Shown here: positions 12,494 through 24,400 of the stretch, piece by piece
Layout of the letters: each line of letters begins with the position of its first letter
How positions within the stretch are numbered: the stretch's first letter is position 1
Assembly: GCA_026874595.1 (NCBI GenBank)
Contig: CM049313.1
Location: 27,650,008-27,714,007, forward strand
DNA from: Sipunculus nudus
Lineage: Eukaryota; Annelida; Sipuncula; Golfingiida; Sipunculidae
Direction: 5' to 3'
Length of the DNA stretch: 64,000 nt
The notes under the pieces: generated by a model
Told to the model about the DNA's origin: nothing
What the model saw: only the letters and a program-made list of their open reading frames with translations
Database searches by the model: none
Position numbers and translations under genes: made by a program

Positions 12494-15400
12494 CTGTATA
12501 AGATAAACAGACCAGAATGATACTCAGTGACCGCGTGGGGTCTAACTAGACAGGTCAGCTGGTTCTTATTTATGTGCACATTATTGTATTGGAAACAAAC
12601 ATTAGAACACCCGGCTGTGTTAGGTTCAGTGTAGAGCTTTTACCCTAACATTAAATAAATGTATATTGTTACGGAACCTAATAACAACAGATCAAGTAGT
12701 CGTGACGAGCATAAATTTTGTTACGGAGATAAATAAAAATCAGATTCTGTAACACTAGGCAGCGTGAAATGTCTAGGGGAATGAATAAAGAAGTCATATT
12801 TTTTGTTAACAAATCATTATAATTTATTCTTAAAACAACCCTAATATTACCATACACTAAATCAATTCAGTTACACAGTATAACAACAGTATAACAGTAA
12901 ATCAATACAATTACACAGTATAATAAATAAAGTGTACAGTACCAGAGTGTCCGGATCCTAGGCTTTTCTTAATACCACCACTGTCACAGCTCAACATGTC
13001 CTTTAAAACATATAATCCAGATAAACAGTTCACGTAAATCTTTTCAGAGAATAATAGTCCAGTTCAATCCCGAAATCAATCTCCTGTAATCCAAAAGTGA
13101 AGTTCTGGTAATAATTCCAAAGGCAAACTGAAGACTTAATAAAATCTGTTACAAAGTTCAAAGAATATCTATAAGTGCTGCAATTATCAGGAAGGTCCAC
13201 AAACTGACTCACACTTTTCCGGGTCCGCTGGAATATTTCTCTCTCTCCTCCCCTCGGCTCTAGACACAGCTATTTATAACTATTTCATCCGAAAATTCTA
13301 GAAATGGTTTACTCCAGAGACCAATACACACATTACAGGAACAGACTTGAAACATCTAGAATAAACTTAGAACGCTGTGTTTTACACACCACAGACCCCA
13401 CACGTGGGCCAGGCCAACTCGCACGTCTCCGCAACGAACTATGCCGTCCTAACAGACATGTAATACTCCTGCGCACAATAAACCAGGGCTGCCTAACACG
13501 AATCGGAATGTCAACAGCGCACAATAAAAGAGACACTTGTAACACTCCCCCTCCTGTAAGAAAAAAGAAAGTTTTCTGAAAAAACTTTCTTTTTGCGATC
13601 AAAATCACTAATTTTTTTTACAATATTTAAAAAATCATCTTATTTACAACATTGCATAAAGATCTCGTTAACAACATTTCATAAACATCTCGGTAAGCAA
13701 TCAGCAAGTACATTGTCTCTCCCTTTAATGTGTCTGATTTAAAGATTGTAATCCTGTAGAAACAAACTCCATCTCAACAATCCTTGATTTTTACACCTCA
13801 ACTTTTTCATGAACACGAGGGGATTGTAATCACTGTAGACAATGATAGGCTTGACTGATGAATTAATGTAGACTTACAATGTTGCAATGCCAAAATCAAA
13901 GCCAAACATTCTTTTTCAATAGTGGAGCAGTTTTTTTCTGGTTTGCATTAAACTTTCTTGAAAAATAACAAATCTATGCCATCACTGCCTTCTTGTAACA
14001 ACACAGCACCAGCAGTAGTACCACAGGCATCTACAGCTAACTTGAAAGGTACAGAAAAGTCTGGAGCTTCCTAAAACTGGTGAACTTTGCAGAATTGCTT
14101 TCAAATTCTGAAATGCATTTACACACTAAACATACCATATAAACTTCGGTTTCTTCTTTAACAAATTAGTCAAAGGTTCAGCTACAGCAGAAAAAATAGA
14201 CAAAACTTGCTTTTTGTTTATATGGTCTAGGAAATGCAGAAATACCACTGATTTTAGCATCAACAGGTTTTACTTGACGCTGCCCTACAATATGACCCAA
14301 AATATCACTTGTGCATGACAAAACTCAGATTTGACTAAGTTGACGGTCAGACGTGCTTCCCTGAGTCTTTCGAAGAGGTCGCGAAGGATTTGCAGATGTT
14401 TCTCCAAGGTGTCGCTGTACACGACGAGGTCATCAATATATGCGTCGCAGCTGAAGCGTGGCTGGCGAGTTCTTCATGTCAAACGGCATAACTTTATACT
14501 AGTACAGTCCTTGCGACGTCACAAATGCGGACACTTTTTTCGCTCGTTCTGTCAGCGGAACTTGCCAGAATCCTTTTAGCAAGTCAAACTTGGAAACATA
14601 TCTGGAGCTACCGACTCTATCAATACAATCATCGAACCCCCGAATCGGGAACGGGTCAGTCTTTGTGACAGAATTCAGTTTTCGATTATATGTGCACATA
14701 AGGTAACTTACAGCAGGTTTTGGCACAAGAATACATGGTGAACTTTAGTTACTGTTACTAGGTGAAATAAAATCATTGTCCAGCAAATATTGAATCTCAT
14801 CTTGTAGATACTTTTGCTTTTCTGGATTCAGTCTATAAGGATGCTGCTTGCCTCGCCAATATCGACGTCATGGCTCAATATGTTAGTTCGCGTTGGAATG
14901 TCACTAAACAAATTTTCATAATTCCGCAGCAGGTTCTTGAGGTCTTTTTGTTGTTGTGCGGTTAGGTGTGGCAGTTTGGCATCCAGGTTGTTAAGCACGT
15001 CTGAGTTTTTTAGTGGTACTGTTCCACACTGAATGTCTACATCACACTCACAATCAGTATCTACTTTAACTGGGTCAGGGTCAGTTTTTACACAAAGAAA
15101 AGCATTAACATTATGTACAACCTCTGATGTGCTATTTCTGTCATTATATGGTTCCAACATGTTAACATGGCACAATTGTTTTTTTCTTACGCCTATCTGG
15201 TGTTAACAGTATGTAATTTAAACCACTGACTTTCTTGTCAACAATGTAAGGACTAAAATACTTAGCTTGCAGAGGTCTGCCAGGGATGGGTAGTAAGACA
15301 AAGACCTTTTCACCAGGCTCATACGTCCTACCTACCACGTGCTTGTCATACTTTGTTTTCATTTTACTTTGGGCAGATTTTAGATTTGACTTTGCATGGC

Positions 15401-18400
15401 ACAAGCATTGTGTAGTTTAGTGTGAAAGTCTGAGACAGGATTTTAGAATCAGGAAAATCAGGATTTTCACACAAGAGATTTTCTTTAAGCATTTTAATGG
15501 ACCGCGAACTGACTCCAAAAACTAGTTCAAAGGGACTGAAACCCAAGGACTCTTGAAATGATTCTCTGACAGCAAACAGCAAAAGTTGGATTTCCAGTCT
15601 TTCTGTGTGTCATAACAATAAGTCCTAATCATGTTTTTAATGTCTAGTGAAAACGCTCCAGGGCGCCCTGACTTTCAGGATGGTATGGCGAAGTGCTGTA
15701 CTGTTTTATACCTAGCTCAAGCATAATTTGCTGGAACAAGCCAGACATAAAATTAGATCCTTGGCTAGACTGGACGGATTTCGGTAATCCAAAAGTTGTA
15801 AAAATCTTAGTCAGAGCCTTGACAATAATTTTGGCATTAATTTTGCGCAATGGTTTATCCTCAGGGAACCTGGTAGATGCGCACATAATTGTCAGCAAGG
15901 ATTCATGTCCAGATTTCGTTTTGGGCAGTGGCCCTACACAATCAACAATAATCCTACTAAATGGTTCCTCGAAAGCAGGAATAGGCCTAAGTGGGGCTTT
16001 AGGATGATTCTGATTGGGCTTGCCTACCATCTGGCATGTATGGCATGATTTACAATATTGTACAACATAAGTCCTGAGGTTAGACCAATAGAAGTGTGTA
16101 CTAACTTTCTGATAAGTTTTACTTATACCTAAATGGCCAGACAAAGGAGCCTCATGTGCCAAGCTTAAAATTTCATTGCGATAGCTTTTGGGTATAACTA
16201 TTTGATGTTTGATGGCCAACTCATCATCAGCGCATACATCAGGTGGTCGCCATTTACGAATAAGGATTCCATTTTTAACATAGAAAACTAGACGACCTGA
16301 GGTCGAGCGCTTGCCGGAAATGACGTAGAAATAGTCAGATAAATGAGCAAGGAAGAAGAGGAAGAAAATGTGCCAATGCTTGTAAAGTTATGAGGGAAAT
16401 AAGATTTTGACGTGTTTTGATGACCCTGACCTTTCACCTATTTAGACAATACACAAAGAACTTCAAGAAATCTTTAAGACATACGTTACATTTTTTTAAA
16501 GAGGATTAATGCAAAACTTTGGCCTGTAGAATGCTATGTCTGAGACGCAAAATCAGCAAACAGGCGAATTAGAGGGCAACTGACAAACAGACTGATATAC
16601 TGACAAAATGACACAAGATTGAGACCAGATGACGTAACCAGGTTATGGAGAAGACTCAGAGGAAGAAAATAAGTTATAATTTATGTTAGTAAGAATTACA
16701 TTTTGAAGGATGGCCAAAAAAAGATATGTTGGTGAGGTTTGACCGCAGCGCCCCCTAGCGGGCATATCCGGAAAATGATAGGTCGCTTTTGATATAATGG
16801 TATAAGACACAAGATGTAGCAGTTTCAAAAAGATCCCTGCAAAACTGTGACCTGTAGTATGCTATAAGTAAGACGCAAGAACCAGGAAGCAGGCGAAATT
16901 GACGGCAACTGACAAATTGACACAAGATCAAGACTAGTCGACCAGACCAGGTTATGGAGAAGGCTCAGAGTATGAAATTGAGTCTAGTTTGTGAATATAT
17001 GCCTAATATTAATGAAGTTATGATGAAAATTTAAAAAATAAGTTTTTGATGACCTTGACCTTGACCGTGAACCTATATTGACCAAAAACAATAAGATTCC
17101 AGTACTTTTGGTTGTCTACCAACTATGCAAGTTTGAAACCAATTGCTACAAAATAGTAGCCTGTAAAGTCGTGACAAACACACACACACCCACAAGCGAA
17201 CAAGAAGACCAGAGGTCACGCGCTTGCCGGAAATGGCCATTTATGGATCTGTCCATGTCTCCTGTGGCTGAGTTATAAGCATTCTATAAAATTACTTTTT
17301 TTCTCGTTTGGCGAGATTTGGCGTGATTTACAGTTCTGTCATGTCACGCTGGCCATATGTTACGATATGCTGACAACTAGACCGGTATAGCTGTAAACGT
17401 GGCCGAGTTATTAGCATTTAGCTGAAATTCGTTTTTTTTTCTCGTTTCTGTAAAAGTCGCCGAGTTATAAGCATTCCCGTGAAATCTCTTATTATCTCGT
17501 TTGACGAGATATAGTGGGAAATTTGGCGAGACTAATAGTTTTATCATGTCAAGCTGGCAAAATGTTACGAAATGCCGAAAACTGGACCTGTTTAACTGTA
17601 AAGGTCGCCGAGTTATAAGCATTTGTGTGAAATCTCGTTTTTCCTCGCTGGACGAGATAAAGTGGGAAATTTGGCGAGACTAATAGTTTTATCATGTCAA
17701 GCTGGCAAAATGTTACGAAATGCCGAAAACTGGACCTGTTTAACTGTAAAAGTCGCCGAATTAATTGCATTTGCATGAAATATTGTGTTTTCCCGTTTGA
17801 CGGGAAATGGTGCGAGCTTTGGCGAGATTTCCAGTTTTGTCATGTCAGGCTTGTCAAATATTACAAAATTCCAAAAACTAATCCTGTCTGGCTGTAAACG
17901 TCGCCGTGTTATCAGCATTTGCGTGAAATCTCGTTTTTCCTCGCTTGACGAGATATAGTACGAGATTTGGCAAGACTAGCAGTTTTTTCATGTCAAGACG
18001 ACCAAATTTGCGAAAACTAAATCCGTCTAGCTGTAAAAGTCGCCGAGTTATAAGCACTGAACTCTCATTTTTTCTCGTTTGACGAGATATGGTGCGAGAT
18101 TTGGCCAGTCTTGTAGTTTTGTCATATCAAGTTCTCCAAATGTTATGAAATGCCAAAAACTAGACCTGTCTAGCTTAAAAAGTCGCCGCTTTATAAGCAT
18201 TTCTGTGAAATCTCGATTTTCGGGTTTGACGAGATATAGTGCGAGATTTGGCGAGACTTTCAGTTTTATCATGTCAAGCTAGCCATAAGCTACCGGATGA
18301 CGAAAACCAAACCTCTGTGGCTTAAAATTGACAAAGAGAGAAAATGTAGCATGAATATTTTCAAATTATCAAGTTTTAACCTAAAATGCGTAACCATGGT

Positions 18401-21400
18401 AACGGCAGGTTTGAGTCAGGAACACATCACAGGAAAGGCCACGGAATGACGAACAAAACAAGCTATGGTTTAAATGGCAGCTATGATCATTTGTGACAAA
18501 GTAAACGAACAAAAACGGTAAAGCAGACTTTTCATGACCTAGACCTTCACCATGATGCGATGTTGACCAAAAACAATAGGGATCCAGGACTTCAGGTTCC
18601 CAATCAACCCTGTAGGTTTCAAGACGTTTGCTTTTAAAATTGTGGCCAGGAGAGTAGGGACAAACAGACCAAAAAAAAAAAAACTAGACGACCAGAGGTC
18701 GAGCGCTTGCCGGAAGTTTACAGACAGACGGACAGACAGAACATATTGTGGGTTTTCTATTATTTGAATGACCCTCAGCGTTTGCTGAGAAGTTGTGGCC
18801 TGTAAAATGACATACCAGACAAAACAACGAGGAAGCAGACAAAGCTGATCACAAAAGACGAACAGACAGACATACTGACACATCTGTGATAACAGATTAC
18901 CAGACAAGGTAAAGAAGAGCAAAATTAGCGATAGTTTATGTAGGTAAGGTTTATAATTTTGGAGATATGGCCAAAATATGATATGTTGGGGAGGTGAAGG
19001 TGCAGCGCCCCCTAGTGGCTATATCCGGAAAATGAAAAATCTGTTTTGAAATATTAGTGTAACACATAAGATGTACCAGTTTTAAAAGGATTCCTGAAAA
19101 AAACTGTAGCCTGTAGAATGATATATATGAGACGCAAGAACCAGCAAGTAGGCGGATTTTAGGACAACTGACAAAGTGACACAAGATTGAGACCAGATGA
19201 CATTACTAGGTCATGGAGAAGACTCAGGGAAAGAAAATAAGCCATAGTTTCTGTAATTGAGCCTTTGGGTTTTAGAGATATGGTCAATATAATGATATGT
19301 GTGTGAGGGTCATGTGCAGCGCCACCTAGCGGCCATATCCGGAAAATAAAAAAAAAATTTTGAGATATTTCTGTAAAACATAATATGCATCAGTTTTCAA
19401 ATGCTTCTTTAAAAACTGTGGCCTGTAGAATGCTATATGTGAGACGCAAGAACCAGCAAGCAGGCAAATTTGAGGACAACTGACAAACAGACAGACACAC
19501 TGACAAAGTGACACAAGATTGAGACCAGATGACATTATCAGTTTATGGAGAAGACTCAGAGGAAAAAAATAAGTTATAGTTTATGTAATTGAGGCTTTGG
19601 GTTTTAGAGATATGGCCAATGTAATGATATGTGTGTGAGGGTCGTTTGCAGCGCCCCCTAGCAGCCATATTCAAAAAATGAAAAACCAATTTCGAGATAC
19701 TAGTGTAGGACTTATGATATGTCAGTTTCAAAAAGATTCCTGCAATAATGTGGCCTTTGGCGCAAGATGAATGAAATCTCGAAATATTTCTATTCACGAG
19801 ATATTTTACGAGATACTGCAAGACTTGTAATAAAATCTTGTAGTACTAGTTGAATGCTACCTGATGCAAAAAACTAGATCACTCTAGCTTTAAAACTGAC
19901 AAAGTTAGAAAAAATAAGACCCCTTATTTTCGAATATCATGACTTTCCCCCAAAATTTGTAACCATGGTTACGGCAAATTTGAGTCAGCTACACACCAGA
20001 TGACAGGCCTTGGAATGACGATTAAAATGAGCTATTGTTGAAGTAGATACGACCAATAGTCACACAGATATGGAGAAAAAACCATTTTAAGAAGTTTTGA
20101 CGACCTTGACCTTGACCTTTGACCTATTTTAACCAAAAACAATAGGGCACCTAGAAATTTTGTTTTTCATCATCCCTGTAAGTTTCAAGGTTATTGTGGC
20201 AAAATTGTGGCCAGGAGAGTGATGACAAACAAACAAACAGACAAACAGACATACGCAACTGACCAATATGCTTGCCGAAATCTTTGATTCCGGCAAGCAA
20301 CAAACAGACAGACAGACAAACAGACATACGCAACTGAGCAATATGCTTGCCGAAATCTTTGATTCCGGCAAGCAAAAAACAAACACACAAACAAATGGAC
20401 ATACGCAACTGACGAATAAGCTTGCCGGAAATCTTCAACAAACATACGCAGGTGACCAACTTGCTTGATTTCCGGCAAGCAACAAACTGGGTTCTGTGAC
20501 AGTTCATCTTTAGAAACTGCCCTGGGAAACAAACATGAAATATCAGGGTCCTGTTCCGCGATAAGTTCTGACCTTGAGAATGCTGCATCCTGTACGGGCG
20601 AGTCATGAGCCGAGTCACTAGTGACTCTCTGAGTGTTGTGATCTGGACCATTATCCTCATGTGGTTTCTTGGCAAAAGATCCAGTTACAGTACATGAAGG
20701 ATACAAAGGAATTTCCTGATTTTCAGGATCAGTGTCCTGATCAAGTGACGGCTTTTCTGTCACCCTTGGTACAGGCTGTACTTTGTCACCTGCAGCATCA
20801 TTGCCTAGCAGCAACTAAATTCCCTTAAAGGGTAAAGTAGTTCTTATGCCCACAGTAATATTCCCAGAAATCAAATCTGACTTTAAATGTACACATCGAA
20901 GCGGAACTGTAGTGTGCCTGTCTGAAAACATACCATTAACAAGTGCATGTGCACCAGTAAAAGACCTATTAGAAAATAGCAAAGTGTTTGCTAACATGAG
21001 AGTTTGGCCTGAACCAGTGTCCCTCAAAATTCTAATAGGGGTAGAATCTGAAAAATCACTTGAAAGTGATACAAAACCATCATGTATGAATGACTCGGAT
21101 AACTCCATTTCAGAGTCAGGAGAGGAAACCTCAGTTTCATCAAACAAAGAACTGACACTGATAGTGTCAGTCATAAACTCTTTTTTTGAAGTCCCAAAAG
21201 GAATCTACATCCTTATTACAATCAAACTCCTCAAGGGAGTCAACAGAGCAATTTTCCTCAGCAGAAACAAACTTCTGTTTGTCATAAGAGGACCTGGCCT
21301 CATTTGAAATACTCTCGCAAGAGTCATAAAAGGACTTAGCCTTATTTAAAGGATTCCTCGCAGGAGTCTTGAAAGGACCTAGCTTTATTAAATATCTCGC

Positions 21401-24400
21401 AGGAATCAAATGAGGTTTTTACCCCGCAAGCTACGGATTCTTCTTTAGAGTCAGACGGCACGTTGGCCTCCGTAGCATCAAACTCTTTATTAGAGTCAAT
21501 AAAGGTGTTGTGCCCCTTATTTACATGAAAAGAGCTTGGCTCTTGTACTATGCTATGCATAGATTTTGAAACAAAACCAGAAGGTTTGCTCTTCGGTTTA
21601 TTTGCAAGTTTCTAGCAGTCAGATATTAGATGACCGTCCTTTTTGCAGTAATTACAGATTTTCTTTGAAAATGACTGGTCTTTGTGGGATACAGACACAG
21701 TGGACATGGACTGAGGTGCAGCAATGAACTTTTTTGAACTATCAGGACTACTAGTACTGGGCGACTGCGCTTTAAACTTCTTTTGCCCATAATGATTTAC
21801 ATTCTTGTTTGTGAATGACTGGTTTGATTTGCTAGTAAAGGATATTTTATGTGTTAATAAATAATCATCAGCTAATTGAGCGGCAATGTCAAGTGTTTTA
21901 GGACTTTTCTCATCGAGAAAAGTGTTAACATCTGCGATAATGCAGCGCTTAAATTCTTCAAGCAAAATCAACTGGTGCAAATTGTCATAATCTTTCATTA
22001 CATTTTTAGAACTACACCAGTGATCAAACAAATGCTCTTTCGTCCTGGCAAATTCGACAAGGGTCTGTTCTTTGCGCTTTTCCCAATTTCTGAATTTCTG
22101 GCGGTAAGCCTCCGGAACTAACTCATTACCTTTTAGGATTAACCGTTTAACCTGGTCATAGTCAGCAGCGGCTTCTACTGAAAGCTCTGTAAAAATTTCT
22201 CTGGCGTTGCCAGTCAATACACTTTGTAATAGTCCCATTATCTTTAGGCCATTTTAAATTTTCAGCTACCTTCTAAAAGTGTAAGAAATATTTATCAACC
22301 TCTTTTTCTTGAAAAGGTGGGACAAGTTTAATGTGTTTAGTAACATTAAAACTTTGAACTGGGGCAGCACGTAGACCATGTTCTAGTTTAAGTCTTTCTA
22401 ACTCCAGTCGTTTAAACTCAATTTCGTTTTCTTTTTCTAGTCTTTCTCTTTCTAACCTTTCATGTTCTTTCCTCTCTTTTTCTTTATTTTTCTAATTCTA
22501 ACTGTTTCAACCCTTCATGTTCTTCCCTCTCTTCTCTTTGTTTTTCTAATTCTAATTGTTTTGATGCTAGTTCATGTTGCATTTCTAACAGTTTAATTCT
22601 AACTGCATAGAAAGGCTGTCATTTTTTTGTTTCAACTTTACTCTCTTCAATTAAAGTTTGCTAACTAAATCTTGCATGATTTGAGCAATGAAATCAGGCT
22701 TTCTCAAAGCTTTTTCAACACCTAGCCCTAAGTGTTGTCCCAAACGCACCAACTGATCTTTTGTCAACCGTTCAAGTTGATCAGGGTCGGGATCTTCAAC
22801 AAATGTCTAAGGTTTGTTAAGATGTTAAAACAATAACCAAAAAAAAAAAAGAAAAAACAAAAAAAAAAAAACCAAAAAAAAAAACGCTGAGATAAATCCT
22901 GTAAACAATGTATTGTAAACAATATGTAGTCTTGTAAACAATGTATTGTAAACAATGTGTCCTAGTCAAGGCCTAATAAATTTTCAAAACTATTAAGCCT
23001 CCCGGACGAGCCCAAAATTTTATGTTACGGAACCTAATAACAAGAGATCATAATTACATTGTTACTTCATGAATACATTGAGTTACTTCATTTATACATT
23101 TTGTTACTTAATTAAACATTCAGTTACTTCATCAACACATTCAGTTACTTCATTTATACTTTCAGTTATTTCATTAATACATAAGTTATTTCATTGATAC
23201 ATTAATGTACCTCATCAATACATTCATTTACTTCATAATTACATTCAGTTACTTCATTAATACTTTCAGTTACTTCATAATATCATTCAGTTACTTCATT
23301 TATACATTCAGTTACTTCATTTATACTTTCAGCTATTTCATTGATACATTCAGTTACTCGATTGATACATTTAGTTTCCTCATTAATACATTCAGTTACT
23401 TCATAATTACATTCAGTTACTTCATTAATCTCTTAGTTACTTCATAATTACATTCAGTTACTTCATTAATACATTTAATTACTTCATTAATACATTCAGT
23501 TACTTCATCAACACGTTCAGTTACTTCATTAATACATTCAGTTATTTCATTAATACATTCAGTTACTTCATTAAAGCATTCAGTTACTTCATTAATACAT
23601 TCATTTACTTTATTAAACATTAAGTTACTTCATTAATACATTCAGTTATTTCATAAATACATTCAGTTACTTCATTAAAGCATTCAGTTACTTCATTAAT
23701 ACATTCATTTACTTTATTAAACATTAAGTTACTTCATTAATACATTCAGTTACTTCATTTATACTTTCAGTTTCTTCCTTAATACAATTAGTTATTTCAT
23801 TGATACATTCAGTTACCTCATTAATACATTCAGTTACTTCATAATTACATTCAGTTACTTCATAAATACTTTTAGTTACTTCATAATTACATTCAGTTAC
23901 TTCATTAATACATTTAATTACTCCATTAATACATTCAGTTACTTCATCAACACGTTCAATTACTTCATTAATACATTGTTATTTCATTAATACATTCAGT
24001 TACTTTATTAAACATTAAGTTACTTCATCAACACATTCAGTTACTTCATTTATACTTTCAGTTTCTTCATTAATACATTCAGTTATTTCATTGATACATT
24101 CAGTTACCTCATTAATACATTCAGTTACTTCATAATTACATTAAGTTACTTCATTAATACATTTAGTCATTTCATTAATACATTCAGTTACTTTATTAAA
24201 CATTCAGATACTTCATCAACACATTCAGTTACTTCATTTATACTTTCAGTTATTTCATTGATATATTCAGTTACTTCATTTATACTTTCAGTTACCTCAT
24301 TCATACATTCAGCTACTTCATAATTACATTCAGTTACTTAATAATTACATTCAGTTACTTCTTTAATACATTTAGTTACTTCATTAATACATTCAGTTAC

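Larger units (their letters stand above)
16291..20480. mobile_element. Composite repeat nested inside the Gmr1-like element
   Basis: Between the integrase start and the end of the protease region lie 4.2 kb with no retroelement coding. Copies of an edge-like motif (AGGTCGAGCGCTTGCCGGAA and variants) occur at about 16300, 17213 and 18695, and TTTCCGGCAAGC ends the block at 20480. It therefore looks like two or more related elements inserted in series. It holds the 147-bp array, the 330-bp units and the 3' hairpins listed below. Short TGACCTTGACCTTGACC motifs occur at about 17048 and 20101. The minus-strand open frames here are repeat by-products. Confidence 0.65.
12667..23050 (-). mobile_element. 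Ty3/gypsy LTR retrotransposon of the Gmr1 type (integrase before RT), degenerate
   Basis: Minus-strand element inserted in intron 3 of the glycosyltransferase gene, in the same orientation as the gene. In transcription order it has: a 28-bp stub of the 5' LTR (23050-23023), primer-binding site (23013-23001), gag (about 22800-21612), protease (21174-20815), a non-element insertion (20480-16291), integrase (16290-15162), RT (15175-14300), RNase H (14170-13690), polypurine tract and 3' LTR (13544-12667). The integrase-RT-RNase H order is that of Ty1/copia, but the sequences are of Ty3/gypsy type, which defines the Gmr1-like group. Several nonsense and frameshift changes and a lost integrase aspartate mean it cannot be active. 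Confidence 0.85.

Noticed and set aside
17377-20814. Minus-strand frames through the nested repeats (for example the right half of 20814-20191)
   Set aside because: They read through tandem repeats. Only the left part of the last frame (down to about 20480) is retroelement sequence.
12667-23050. Interpretation as an endogenous retrovirus with an envelope gene
   Set aside because: No envelope-like frame lies between RNase H and the 3' LTR; the space there is about 140 bases.
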